From Hydractinia symbiolongicarpus (Eukaryota > Cnidaria > Hydrozoa > Anthoathecata > Hydractiniidae): a DNA stretch of 64,000 nucleotides. The notes under the pieces are model-generated. The model was not told where the DNA came from. It saw nothing but the letters and a program-made list of their open reading frames with translations, and ran no database searches. The stretch spans positions 21,675,501-21,739,500 of the forward strand of contig NC_079881.1 in NCBI RefSeq assembly GCF_029227915.1, in the 5' to 3' direction. The position numbers and the translations under genes were made by a program. Position 1 is the first letter of the stretch. Each line of letters begins with the position of its first letter. Below, in pieces: positions 25,096-38,978 of the stretch.

Positions 25096-28000
25096 CCCAA
25101 TATCCCGCATGACGGCGTGAAACATCGCCGGCGTTGCAATATTTGGAGGTTCCCACTGGGACCATGCCTAAAAATAGAAATCTGCTGAGCTCACGAAGAC
25201 TGCGTGGAATGCAAGAAAAGCGCAAAAATTCTTGTTTGCTCGCTTCCGGATGGAGAAGAACCCTTTCGTGTAAAGCAGGACACATTATGCATCGCCTCTT
25301 TTCAACGCAACTGGTCACTTCCGCAGACGGTGGGCATTCTAGGTGTAAATGGCGAATCAGTGGTGGAGACAAAGCGCTCGTTGCGGCACTGGCCCTTACT
25401 CTCACGACGACAACGGACACTTGTCTTAGTTCGGCTATGAATATGAAAACTGTTTAAGTGGCACAAGGGAAAGGCGAGATGGGGACCAAAATGCCGTAAC
25501 CACAAGCAATCGATAACGTTAAAGAAGCACGCGATGGTTGCCGCTCTTGTTGGGTTAGCTTTGCGCAGTGGCATTACCATAGCCAATGAGGTTTAACCGA
25601 GGCGTGGTGATTGCTAATTGAAAACTTTTCCCAATATCCCGCATGACGGCGTGAAACATCGCCGGCGTTGCAATATTTGGAGGTTCCCACTGGGACCATG
25701 CCTAAAAATAGAAATCTGCTGAGCTCACGAAGACTGCGTCGAATGCAAGAAAAGCGCAAAAATTCTTGTTTGCTCGCTTCCGGATGGAGAAGAACCCTTT
25801 CGTGTAAAGCAGGACACATTATGCATCGCCTCTTTTCAACGCAACTGGTCACTTCCGCAGACGGTGGGCATTCTAGGTGTAAATGGCGAATCAGTGGTGG
25901 AGACAAAGCGCTCGTTGCAGCACTGGCCCTTACTCTCACGACGACAACGGACACTTGTCTTAGTTCGGCTATGAATATGAAAACTGTTTAAGTGGCACAA
26001 GGGAAAGGCGAGATGGGGACCAAAATGCCGTAACCACAAGCAATCGATAACGTTAAAGAAGCACGCGATGGTTGCCGCTCTTGTTGGCTTAGCTTTGCGC
26101 AGTGGCATTACCATAGCCAATGAGGTTTAACCGAGGCGTGGTGATTGCTAATTGAAAACTTTTCCCAATATCCCGCATGACGGCGTGAAACATCGCCGGC
26201 GTTGCAATATTTGGAGGTTCCCACTGGGACCATGCCTAAAAATAGAAATCTGCTGAGCTCACGAAGACTGCGTCGAATGCAAGAAAAGCGCAAAAATTCT
26301 TGTTTGCTCGCTTCCGGATGGAGAAGAACCCTTTCGTGTAAAGCAGGACACATTATGCATCGCCTCTTTTCAACGCAACTGGTCACTTCCGCAGACGGTG
26401 GGCATTCTAGGTGTAAATGGCGAATCAGTGGTGGAGACAAAGCGCTCGTTGCGGCACTGGCCCTTACTCTCACGACGACAACGGACACTTGTCTTAGTTC
26501 GGCTATGAATATGAAAACTGTTTAAGTGGCACAAGGGAAAGGCGAGATGGGGACCAAAATGCCGTAACCACAAGCAATCGATAACGTTAAAGAAGCACGC
26601 GATGGTTGCCGTTCTTGTTGGGTTAGCTTTGCGCAGTGGCATTACCATAGCCAATGAGGTTTAACCGAGGCGTGGTGATTGCTAATTGAAAACTTTTCCC
26701 AATATCCCGCATGACGGCGTGAAACATCGCCGGCGTTGCAATATTTGGAGGTTCCCACTGGGACCATGCCTAAAAATAGAAATCTGCTGAGCTCACGAAG
26801 ACTGCGTCGAATGCAAGAAAAGCGCAAAAATTCTTGTTTGCTCGCTTCCGGATGGAGAAGAACCCTTTCGTGTAAAGCAGGACACATTATGCATCGCCTC
26901 TTTTCAACGCAACTGGTCACTTCCGCAGACGGTGGGCATTCTAGGTGTAAATGGCGAATCAGTGGTGGAGACAAAGCGCTCGTTGCGGCACTGGCCCTTA
27001 CTCTCACGACGACAACGGACACTTGTCTTAGTTCGGCTATGAATATGAAAACTGTTTAAGTGGCACAAGGGAAAGGCGAGATGGGGACCAAAATGCCGTA
27101 ACCACAAGCAATCGATAACGTTAAAGAAGCACGCGATGGTTGCCGTTCTTGTTGGGTTAGCTTTGCGCAGTGGCATTACCATAGCCAATGAGGTTTAACC
27201 GAGGCGTGGTCATTGCTAATTGAAAACTTTTCCCAATATCCCGCATGACGGCGTGAAACATCGCCGGCGTTGCAATATTTGGAGGTTCCCACTGGGACCA
27301 TGCCTAAAAATAGAAATCTGCTGAGCTCACGAAGACTGCGTCGAATGCAAGAAAAGCGCAAAAATTCTTGTTTGCTCGCTTCCGGATGGAGAAGAACCCT
27401 TTCGTGTAAAGCAGGACACATTATGCATCGCCTCTTTTCAACGCAACTGGTCACTTCCGCAGACGGTGGGCATTCTAGGTGTAAATGGCGAATCAGTGGT
27501 GGAGACAAAGCGCTCGTTGCGGCACTGGCCCTTACTCTCACGACGACAACGGACACTTGTCTTAGTTCGGCTATGAATATGAAAACTGTTTAAGTGGCAC
27601 AAGGGAAAGGCGAGATGGGGACCAAAATGCCGTAACCACAAGCAATCGATAACGTTAAAGAAGCACGCGATGGTTGCCGCTCTTGTTGGGTTAGCTTTGC
27701 GCAGTGGCATTACCATAGCCAATGAGGTTTAACCGAGGCGTGGTGATTGCTAATTGAAAACTTTTCCCAATATCCCGCATGACGGCGTGAAACATCGCCG
27801 GCGTTGCAATATTTGGAGGTTCCCACTGGGACCATGCCTAAAAATAGAAATCTGCTGAGCTCACGAAGACTGCGTCGAATGCAAGAAAAGCGCAAAAATT
27901 CTTGTTTGCTCGCTTCCGGATGGAGAAGAACCCTTTCGTGTAAAGCAGGACACATTATGCATCGCCTCTTTTCAACGCAACTGGTCACTTCCGCAGACGG

Positions 28001-28697
28001 TGGGCATTCTAGGTGTAAATGGCGAATCAGTGGTGGAGACAAAGCGCTCGTTGCGGCACTGGCCCTTACTCTCACGACGACAACGGACACTTGTCTTAGT
28101 TCGGCTATGAATATGAAAACTGTTTAAGTGGCACAAGGGAAGGGCGAGATGGGGACCAAAATGCCGTAACCACAAGCAATCGATAACGTTAAAGAAGCAC
28201 GCGATGGTTGCCGTTCTTTTTGGGTTAGCTTTGCGCAGTGGCATTACCATAGCCAATGAGGTTTAACCGAGGCGTGGTGATTGCTAATTGAAAACTTTTC
28301 CCAATATCCCGCATGACGGCGTGAAACATCGCCGGCGTTGCAATATTTGGAGGTTCCCACTGGGACCATGCCTAAAAATAGAAATCTGCTGAGCTCACGA
28401 AGACTGCGTCGAATGCAAGAAAAGCGCAAAAATTCTTGTTTGCTCGCTTCCGAATGAAGAAGAACCCTTTCGTGTAAAGCAGGACACATTATGCATCGCC
28501 TCTTTTCAACGCAACTGGTCACTTCCGCAGACGGTGGGCATTCTAGGTGTAAATGGCGAATCAGTGGTGGAGACAAAGCGCTCGTTGCGGCACTGGCCCT
28601 TACTCTCACGACGACAACGGACACTTGTCTTAGTTCGGCTATGAATATGAAAACTGTTTAAGTGGCACAAGGGAAAGGCGAGATGGGGACCAAAATG

Positions 28698-28699
28698 CG
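28698..28699. other. One-base deletion in unit 54
   Basis: One C of ATGCCGTAAC is missing, so unit 54 (28308-28840) is 533 bp. Confidence 0.85.
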
Positions 28700-31502
28700 T
28701 AACCACAAGCAATCGATAACGTTAAAGAAGCACGCGATGGTTGCCGTTCTTGTTGGGTTAGCTTTGCGCAGTGGCATTACCATAGCCAATGAGGTTTAAC
28801 CGAGGCGTGGTGATTGCTAATTGAAAACTTTTCCCAATATCCCGCATGACGGCGTGAAACATCGCCGGCGTTGTAATATTTGGAGGTTCTCACTGGGACC
28901 ATGCCTAAAAATAGAAATCTGCTGAGCTCACGAAGACTGCGTCGAATGCAGGAAAAGCGCAAAAATTCTTGTTTGCTCGCTTCCGGATGGAGAAGAACCC
29001 TTTCGTGTAAAGCAGGACACATTATGCATCGCCTCTTTTCAACGCAACTGGTCACTTCCGCAGACGGTGGGCATTCTAGGTGTAAATGGCGAATCAGTGG
29101 TGGAGACAAAGCGCTCGTTGCGGCACTGGCCCTTACTCTCACGACGACAACGGACACTTGTCTTAGTTCGGCTATGAATATGAAAACTGTTTAAGTGGCA
29201 CAAGGGAAAGGCGAGATGGGGACCAAAATGCCGTAACCACAAGCAATCGATAACGTTAAAGAAGCACGCGATGGTTGCCGTTCTTGTTGGGTTAGCTTTG
29301 CGCAGTGGCATTACCATAGCCAATGAGGTTTAACCGAGGCGTGGTGATTGCTAATTGAAAACTTTTCCCAATATCCCGCACGACGGCGTGAAACATCGCC
29401 GGCGTTGCAATATTTGGAGGTTCCCACTGGGACCATGCCTAAAAATAGAAATCTGCTGAGCTCACGAAGACTGCGTCGAATGCAAGAAAAGCGCAAAAAT
29501 TCTTGTTTGCTCGCTTCCGGATGGAGAAGAACCCTTTCGTGTAAAGCAGGACACATTATGCATCGCCTCTTTTCAACGCAACTGGTCACTTCCGCAGACG
29601 GTGGGCATTCTAGGTGTAAATGGCGAATCAGTGGTGGAGACAAAGCGCTCGTTGCGGCACCGGCCCTTACTCTCACGACGACAACGGACACTTGTCTTAG
29701 TTCGGCTATGAATATGAAAACTGTTTAAGTGGCACAAGGGAAAGGCGAGATGGGGACCAAAATGCCGTAACCACAAGCAATCGATAACGTTAAAGAAGCA
29801 CGCGATGGTTGCCGCTCTTGTTGGCTTAGCTTTGCGCAGTGGCATTACCATAGCCAATGAGGTTTAACCGAGGCGTGGTGATTGCTAATTGAAAACTTTT
29901 CCCAATATCCCGCATGACGGCGTGAAACATCGCCGGCGTTGCAATATTTGGAGGTTCCCACTGGGACCATGCCTAAAAATAGAAATCTGCTGAGCTCACG
30001 AAGACTGCGTCGAATGCAAGAAAAGCGCAAAAATTCTTGTTTGCTCGCTTCCGGATGGAGAAGAACCCTTTCGTGTAAAGCAGGACACATTATGCATCGC
30101 CTCTTTTCAACGCAACTGGTCACTTCCGCAGACGGTGGGCATTCTAGGTGTAAATGGCGAATCAGTGGTGGAGACAAAGCGCTCGTTGCGGCACTGGCCC
30201 TTACTCTCACGACGACAACGGACACTTGTCTTAGTTCGGCTATGAATATGAAAACTGTTTAAGTGGCACAAGGGAAAGGCGAGATGGGGACCAAAATGCC
30301 GTAACCACAAGCAATCGATAACGTTAAAGAAGCACGCGATGGTTGCCGCTCTTGTTGGCTTAGCTTTGCGCAGTGGCATTACCATAGCCAATGAGGTTTA
30401 ACCGAGGCGTGGTGATTGCTAATTGAAAACTTTTCCCAATATCCCGCATGACGGCGTGAAACATCGCCGGCGTTGCAATATTTGGAGGTTCCCACTGGGA
30501 CCATGCCTAAAAATAGAAATCTGCTGAGCTCACGAAGACTGCGTCGAATGCAAGAAAAGCGCAAAAATTCTTGTTTGCTCGCTTCCGGATGGAGAAGAAC
30601 CCTTTCGTGTAAAGCAGGACACATTATGCATCGCCTCTTTTCAACGCAACTGGTCACTTCCGCAGACGGTGGGCATTCTAGGTGTAAATGGCGAATCAGT
30701 GGTGGAGACAAAGCGCTCGTTGCGGCACTGGCCCTTACTCTCACGACGACAACGGACACTTGTCTTAGTTCGGCTATGAATATGAAAACTGTTTAAGTGG
30801 CACAAGGGAAAGGCGAGATGGGGACCAAAATGCCGTAACCACAAGCAATCGATAACGTTAAAGAAGCACGCGATGGTTGCCGTTCTTGTTGGGTTAGCTT
30901 TGCGCAGTGGCATTACCATAGCCAATGAGGTTTAACCGAGGCGTGGTGATTGCTAATTGAAAACTTTTCCCAATATCCCGCATGACGGCGTGAAACATCG
31001 CCGGCGTTGCAATATTTGGAGGTTCCCACTGGGACCATGCCTAAAAATAGAAATCTGCTGAGCTCACGAAGACTGCGTCGAATGCAAGAAAAGCGCAAAA
31101 ATTCTTGTTTGCTCGCTTCCGGATGGAGAAGAACCCTTTCGTGTAAAGCAGGACACATTATGCATCGCCTCTTTTCAACGCAACTGGTCACTTCCGCAGA
31201 CGGTGGGCATTCTAGGTGTAAATGGCGAATCAGTGGTGGAGACAAAGCGCTCGTTGCGGCACTGGCCCTTACTCTCACGACGACAACGGACACTTGTCTT
31301 AGTTCGGCTATGAATATGAAAACTGTTTAAGTGGCACAAGGGAAAGGCGAGATGGGGACCAAAATGCCGTAACCACAAGCAATCGATAACGTTAAAGAAG
31401 CACGCGATGGTTGCCGCTCTTGTTGGCTTAGCTTTGCGCAGTGGCATTACCATAGCCAATGAGGTTTAACCGAGGCGTGGTGATTGCTAATTGAAAACTT
31501 TT

Positions 31503-33103
31503 CCCAATATCCCGCATGACGGCGTGAAACATCGCCGGCGTTGCAATATTTGGAGGTTCCCACTGGGACCATGCCTAAAAATAGAAATCTGCTGAGCTCA
31601 CGAAGACTGCGTCGAATGCAAGAAAAGCGCAAAAATTCTTGTTTGCTCGCTTCCGGATGGAGAAGAACCCTTTCGTGTAAAGCAGGACACATTATGCATC
31701 GCCTCTTTTCAACGCAACTGGTCGCTTCCGCAGACGGTGGGCATTCTAGGTGTAAATGGCGAATCAGTGGTGGAGACAAAGCGCTCGTTGCGGCACTGGC
31801 CCTTACTCTCACGACGACAACGGACACTTGTCTTAGTTCGGCTATGAATATGAAAACTGTTTAAGTGGCACAAGGGAAAGGCGAGATGGGGACCAAAATG
31901 CCGTAACCACAAGCAATCGATAACGTTAAAGAAGCACGCGATGGTTGCCGTTCTTGTTGGGTTAGCTTTGCGCAGTGGCATTACCATAGCCAATGAGGTT
32001 TAACCGAGGCGTGGTGATTGCTAATTGAAAACTTTTCCCAATATCCCGCATGACGGCGTGAAACATCGCCGGCGTTGCAATATTTGGAGGTTCCCACTTG
32101 GACCATGCCTAAAAATAGAAATCTGCTGAGCTCACGAAGACTGCGTCGAATGCAAGAAAAGCGCAAAAATTCTTGTTTGCTCGCTTCCGGATGGAGAAGA
32201 ACCCTTTCGTGTAAAGCAGGACACATTATGCATCGCCTCTTTTCAACGCAACTGGTCACTTCCGCAGACGGTGGGCATTCTAGGTGTAAATGGCGAATCA
32301 GTGGTGGAGACAAAGCGCTCGTTGCGGCACTGGCCCTTACTCTCACGACGACAACGGACACTTGTCTTAGTTCGGCTATGAATATGAAAACTGTTTAAGT
32401 GGCACAAGGGAAAGGCGAGATGGGGACCAAAATGCCGTAACCACAAGCAATCGATAACGTTAAAGAAGCACGCGATGGTTGCCGTTCTTGTTGGGTTAGC
32501 TTTGCGCAGTGGCATTACCATAGCCAATGAGGTTTAACCGAGGCGTGGTGATTGCTAATTGAAAACTTTTCCCAATATCCCGCATGACGGCGTGAAACAT
32601 CGCCGGCGTTGCAATATTTGGAGGTACCCACTGGGACCATGCCTAAAAATAGAAATCTGCTGAGCTCACGAAGACTGCGTCGAATGCAAGAAAAGCGCAA
32701 AAATTCTTGTTTGCTCGCTCCGGATGGAGAAGAACCCTTTCGTGTAAAGCAGGACACATTATGCATCGCCTCTTTTCAACGCAACTGGTCACTTCCGCAG
32801 ACGGTGGGCATTCTAGGTGTAAATGGCGAATCAGTGGTGGAGACAAAGCGCTCGTTGCGGCACTGGCCCTTACTCTCACGACGACAACAGACACTTGTCT
32901 TAGTTCGGCTATGAATATGAAAACTGTTTAAGTGGCACAAGGGAAAGGCGAGATGGGGACCAAAATGCCGTAACCACAAGCAATCGATAACGTTAAAGAA
33001 GCACGCGATGGTTGCCGCTCTTGTTGGGTTAGCTTTGCGCAGTGGCATTACCATAGCCAATGAGGTTTAACCGAGGCGTGGTGATTGCTAATTGAAAACT
33101 TTT
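31503..33103. repeat. Beta three-unit block, copy 1 (units 60-62)
   Basis: The ordered variants are p222 G (unit 60), p63 T (unit 61) and p56 A (unit 62), with subtypes T-G, T-G, C-G. Unit 62 has lost one T at 32719/32720, so the block is 1601 bp. Confidence 0.8.
32719..32720. other. One-base deletion in unit 62
   Basis: One T of CTCGCTTCCGG is missing, so unit 62 (32571-33103) is 533 bp. Confidence 0.85.
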
Positions 33104-33637
33104 CCCAATATCCCGCATGACGGCGTGAAACATCGCCGGCGTTGCAATATTTGGAGGTTCCCACTGGGACCATGCCTAAAAATAGAAATCTGCTGAGCTC
33201 ACGAAGACTGCGTCGAATGCAAGAAAAGCGCAAAAATTCTTGTTTGCTCGCTTCCGGATGGAGAAGAACCTTTTCGTGTAAAGCAGGACACATTATGCAT
33301 CGCCTCTTTTCAACGCAACTGGTCACTTCCGCAGACGGTGGGCATTCTAGGTGTAAATGGCGAATCAGTGGTGGAGACAAAGCGCTCGTTGCGGCACTGG
33401 CCCTTACTCTCACGACGACAACGGACACTTGTCTTAGTTCGGCTATGAATATGAAAACTGTTTAAGTGGCACAAGGGAAAGGCGAGATGGGGACCAAAAT
33501 GCCGTAACCACAAGCAATCGATAACGTTAAAGAAGCACGCGATGATTGCCGTTCTTGTTGGGTTAGCTTTGCGCAGTGGCATTACCATAGCCAATGAGGT
33601 TTAACCGAGGCGTGGTGATTGCTAATTGAAAACTTTT

Positions 33638-35239
33638 CCCAATATCCCGCATGACGGCGTGAAACATCGCCGGCGTTGCAATATTTGGAGGTTCCCACTG
33701 GGACCATGCCTAAAAATAGAAATCTGCTGAGCTCACGAAGACTGCGTCGAATGCAAGAAAAGCGCAAAAATTCTTGTTTGCTCGCTTCCGGATGGAGAAG
33801 AACCCTTTCGTGTAAAGCAGGACACATTATGCATCGCCTCTTTTCAACGCAACTGGTCACTTCCGCAGACGGTGGGCATTCTAGGTGTAAATGACGAATC
33901 AGTGGTGGAGACAAAGCGCTCGTTGCGGCACTGGCCCTTACTCTCACGACGACAACGGACACTTGTCTTAGTTTGGCTATGAATATGAAAACTGTTTAAG
34001 TGGCACAAGGGAAAGGCGAGATGGGGACCAAAATGCCGTAACCACAAGCAATCGATAACGTTAAAGAAGCACGCGATGGTTGCCGTTCTTGTTGGGTTAG
34101 CTTTGCGCAGTGGCATTACCATAGCCAATGAGGTTTAACCGAGGCGTGGTGATTGCTAATTGAAAACTTTTCCCAATATCCCGCATGACGGCGTGAAACA
34201 TCGCCGGCGTTGCAATATTTGGAGGTTCCCACTGGGACCATGCCTAAAAATAGAAATCTGCTGAGCTCACGAAGACTGCGTTGAATGCAAGAAAAGTGCA
34301 AAAATTCTTGTTTGCTCGCTTCCGAATGGAGAAGAACCCTTTCGTGTAAAGCAGGACACATTATGCATCGCCTCTTTTCAACGCAACTGGTCACTTCCGC
34401 AGACGGTGGGCATTGTAGGTGTAAATGGCGAATCAGTGGTGGAGACAAAGCGCTCGTTGCTGCACTGGCCCTTACTCTCACGACGACAACTGACACTTGT
34501 CTTAGTTCGGCTATGAATATGAAAACTGTTTAAGTGGCACAAGGGAAAGGCGAGATGGGGACCAAAATGCCGTAACCACAAGCAATCGATAACGTTAAAG
34601 AAGCACGCGATGGTTGCCGCTCTTGTTGGGTTAGCTTTGCGCAGTGGCATTACCATAGCCAATGAGGTTTAACCGAGGCGTGGTGATTGCTAATTGAAAA
34701 CTTTTCCCAATATCCCGCATGACGGCGTGAAACATCGCAGGCGTTGCAATATTTGGAGGTTCCCACTGGGACCATGCCTAAAAATGGAAATCTGCTGAGC
34801 TCACGAAGACTGCGTCGAATGCAAGAAAAGCGCAAAAATTCTTGTTTGCTCGCTTCCGGATGGAGAAGAACCCTTTCGTGTAAAGCAGGACGCATTATGC
34901 ATCGCCTCTTTTCAACGCAACTGGTCACTTCCGCAGACGGTGGGCATTCTAGGTGTAAATGGCGAATCAGTGGTGGAGACAAAGCGCTCGTTGCGGCACT
35001 GGCCCTTACTCTCACGACGACAACGGACACTTGTCTTAGTTCGGCTATGAATATGAAAACTGTTTAAGTGGCACAAGGGAAAGGCGAGATGGGGACCAAA
35101 ATGCCGTAACCACAAGCAATCGATAACGTTAAAGAAGCACGCGATGGTTGCCGTTCTTGTTGGGTTAGCTTTGCGCAGTGGCATTACCATAGCCAATGAG
35201 GTTTAACCGAGGCGTGGTGATTGCTAATTGAAAACTTTT
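33638..35239. repeat. Alpha three-unit block, copy 1 (units 64-66)
   Basis: The ordered variants are p257 A (unit 64), p154 A (unit 65) and p81 G (unit 66). Unit 65 is one of the most diverged monomers in the window. It has several private changes, including C to T at about 34282, C to T at about 34297, C to G at about 34414 and G to T at about 34461. Confidence 0.8.
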
Positions 35240-36841
35240 CCCAATATCCCGCATGACGGCGTGAAACATCGCCGGCGTTGCAATATTTGGAGGTTCCCAC
35301 TGGGACCATGCCTAAAAATAGAAATCTGCTGAGCTCACGAAGACTGCGTCGAATGCAAGAAAAGCGCAAAAATTCTTGTTTGCTCGCTTCCGGATGGAGA
35401 AGAACCCTTTCGTGTAAAGCAGGACACATTATGCATCGCCTCTTTTCAACGCAACTGGTCACTTCCGCAGACGGTGGGCATTCTAGGTGTAAATGACGAA
35501 TCAGTGGTGGAGACAAAGCGCTCGTTGCGGCACTGGCCCTTACTCTCACGACGACAACGGACACTTGTCTTAGTTCGGCTATGAATATGAAAACTGTTTA
35601 AGTGGCACAAGGGAAAGGCGAGATGGGGACCAAAATGCCGTAACCACAAGCAATCGATAACGTTAAAGAAGCACGCGATGGTTGCCGTTCTTGTTGAGTT
35701 AGCTTTGCGCAGTGGCATTACCATAGCCAATGAGGTTTAACCGAGGCGTGGTGATTGCTAATTGAAAACTTTTCCCAATATCCCGCATGACGGCGTGAAA
35801 CATCGCCGGCGTTGCAATATTTGGAGGTTCCCACTGGGACCATGCCTAAAAATAGAAATCTGCTGAGCTCACGAAGACTGCGTCGAATGCAAGAAAAGCG
35901 CAAAAATTCTTGTTTGCTCGCTTCCGAATGAAGGAGAACCCTTTCGTGTAAAGCAGGACACATTATGCATCGCCTCTTTTCAACGCAACTGGTCACTTCC
36001 GCAGACGGTGGGCATTCTAGGTGTAAATGGCGAATCAGTGGTGGAGACAAAGCGCTCGTTGCGGCACTGGCCCTTACTCTCACGACGACAACGGACACTT
36101 GTCTTAGTTCGGCTATGAATATGAAAACTGTTTAAGTGGCACAAGGGAAAGGCGAGATGGGGACCAAAATGCCGTAACCACAAGCAATCGATAACGTTAA
36201 AGAAGCACGCGATGGTTGCCGCTCTTGTTGGGTTAGCTTTGCGCAGTGGCATTACCATAGCCAATGAGGTTTAACCGAGGCGTGGTGATTGCTAATTGAA
36301 AACTTTTCCCAATATCCCGCATGACGGCGTGAAACATCGCCAGCGTTGCAATATTTGGAGGTTCCCACTGGGACCATGCCTAAAAATGGAAATCTGCTGA
36401 GCTCACGAAGACTGCGTCGAATGCAAGAAAAGCGCAAAAATTCTTGTTTGCTCGCTTCCGGATGGAGAAGAACCCTTTCGTGTAAAGCAGGACACATTAT
36501 GCATCGCCTCTTTTCAACGCAACTGGTCACTTCCGCAGACGGTGGGCATTCTAGGTGTAAATGGCGAATCAGTGGTGGAGACAAAGCGCTCGTTGCGGCA
36601 CTGGCCCTTACTCTCACGACGACAACGGACACTTGTCTTAGTTCGGCTATGAATATGAAAACTGTTTAAGTGGCACAAGGGAAAGGCGAGATGGGGACCA
36701 AAATGCCGTAACCACAAGCAATCGATAACGTTAAAGAAGCACGCGATGGTTGCCGCTCTTGTTGGGTTAGCTTTGCGCAGTGGCATTACCATAGCCAATG
36801 AGGTTTAACCGAGGCGTGGTGATTGCTAATTGAAAACTTTT
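35240..36841. repeat. Alpha three-unit block, copy 2 (units 67-69)
   Basis: It has the same ordered markers as units 64-66 and lies directly next to them, making a tandem pair with a 1602-bp period. The middle unit also carries extra changes just after p154 (near 35931). Confidence 0.8.
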
Positions 36842-36915
36842 CCCAATATCCCGCATGACGGCGTGAAACATCGCCGGCGTTGCAATATTTGGAGGTTCCC
36901 ACTGGGACCATGCCT

Positions 36916-36923
36916 AAAATAAA
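36916..36923. other. One-base insertion in unit 70
   Basis: The A-rich run is rearranged and one base longer than in other units, so unit 70 (36842-37376) is 535 bp. A nearby C to G change also removes the GAGCTCACG context. Confidence 0.8.
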
Positions 36924-37910
36924 GAAATCTGCTGAGCTCAGGAAGACTGCGTCGAATGCAAGAAAAGCGCAAAAATTCTTGTTTGCTCGCTTCCGGATGG
37001 AGAAGAACCCTTTCGTGTAAAGCAGGACACATTATGCATCGCCTCTTTTCAACGCAACTGGTCACTTCCGCAGACGGTGGGCATTCTAGGTGTAAATGGC
37101 GAATCAGTGGTGGAGACAAAGCGCTCGTTGCGGCACTGGCCCTTACTCTCACGACGACAACGGACACTTGTCTTAGTTCGGCTATGAATATGAAAACTGT
37201 TTAAGTGGCACAAGGGAAAGGCGAGATGGGGACCAAAATGCCGTAACCACAAGCAATCGATAACGTTAAAGAAGCACGCGATGGTTGCCGTTCTTGTTGG
37301 GTTAGCTTTGCGCAGTGGCATTACCATAGCCAATGAGGTTTAACCGAGGCGTGGTGATTGCTAATTGAAAACTTTTCCCAATATCCCGCATGACGGCGTG
37401 AAACATCGCCGGCGTTGCAATATTTGGAGGTTCCCACTGGGACCATGCCTAAAAATAGAAATCTGCTGAGCTCACGAAGACTGCGTCGAATGCAAGAAAA
37501 GCGCAAAAATTCTTGTTTGCTCGCTTCCGGATGGAGAAGAACCCTTTCGTGTAAAGCAGGACACATTATGCATCGCCTCTTTTCAACGCAACTGGTCACT
37601 TCCGCAGACGGTGGGCATTCTAGGTGTAAATGGCGAATCAGTGGTGGAGACAAAGCGCTCGTTGCGGCACTGGCCCTTACTCTCACGACGACAACGGACA
37701 CTTGTCTTAGTTCGGCTATGAATATGAAAACTGTTTAAGTGGCACAAGGGAAAGGCGAGATGGGGACCAAAATGCCGTAACCACAAGCAATCGATAACGT
37801 TAAAGAAGCACGCAATGGTTGCCGCTCTTGTTGGGTTAGCTTTGCGCAGTGGCATTACCATAGCCAATGAGGTTTAACCGAGGCGTGGTGATTGCTAATT
37901 GAAAACTTTT

Positions 37911-38978
37911 CCCAATATCCCGCATGACGGCGTGAAACATCGCCGGCGTTGCAATATTTGGAGGTTCCCACTGGGACCATGCCTAAAAATAGAAATCTGC
38001 TGAGCTCACGAAGACTGCGTCGAATGCAAGAAAAGCGCAAAAATTCTTGTTTGCTCGCTTCCGGATGGAGAAGAACCCTTTCGTGTAAAGCAGGACACAT
38101 TATGCATCGCCTCTTTTCAACGCAACTGGTCGCTTCCGCAGACGGTGGGCATTCTAGGTGTAAATGGCGAATCAGTGGTGGAGACAAAGCGCTCGTTGCG
38201 GCACTGGCCCTTACTCTCACGACGACAACGGACACTTGTCTTAGTTCGGCTATGAATATGAAAACTGTTTAAGTGGCACAAGGGAAAGGCGAGATGGGGA
38301 CCAAAATGCCGTAACCACAAGCAATCGATAACGTTAAAGAAGCACGCGATGGTTGCCGTTCTTGTTGGGTTAGCTTTGCGCAGTGGCATTACCATAGCCA
38401 ATGAGGTTTAACCGAGGCGTGGTGATTGCTAATTGAAAACTTTTCCCAATATCCCGCATGACGGCGTGAAACATCGCCGGCGTTGCAATATTTGGAGGTT
38501 CCCACTTGGACCATGCCTAAAAATAGAAATCTGCTGAGCTCACGAAGACTGCGTCGAATGCAAGAAAAGCGCAAAAATTCTTGTTTGCTCGCTTCCGGAT
38601 GGAGAAGAACCCTTTCGTGTAAAGCAGGACACATTATGCATCGCCTCTTTTCAACGCAACTGGTCACTTCCGCAGACGGTGGGCATTCTAGGTGTAAATG
38701 GCGAATCAGTGGTGGAGACAAAGCGCTCGTTGCGGCACTGGCCCTTACTCTCACGACGACAACGGACACTTGTCTTAGTTCGGCTATGAATATGAAAACT
38801 GTTTAAGTGGCACAAGGGAAAGGCGAGATGGGGACCAAAATGCCGTAACCACAAGCAATCGATAACGTTAAAGAAGCACGCGATGGTTGCCGCTCTTGTT
38901 GGGTTAGCTTTGCGCAGTGGCATTACCATAGCCAATGAGGTTTAACCGAGGCGTGGTGATTGCTAATTGAAAACTTTT
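37911..38978. repeat. Partial beta block (units 72-73)
   Basis: p222 G (unit 72) is followed by p63 T (unit 73), but the next unit lacks p56 A. This is either a truncated beta block or one whose third unit was replaced. Subtypes are T-G then C-G. Confidence 0.7.

Larger units (their letters stand above)
1..31502. repeat. Array region I (units 1-59), rich in C-C subtype
   Basis: This region is defined by the linked sites p449 and p459. It holds 31 C-C units, 21 T-G units and 7 C-G units. C-C units come in runs (for example units 24-29, 33-35 and 42-44). T-G units become frequent from unit 30 onward. The last C-C unit is unit 59. Confidence 0.85.
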
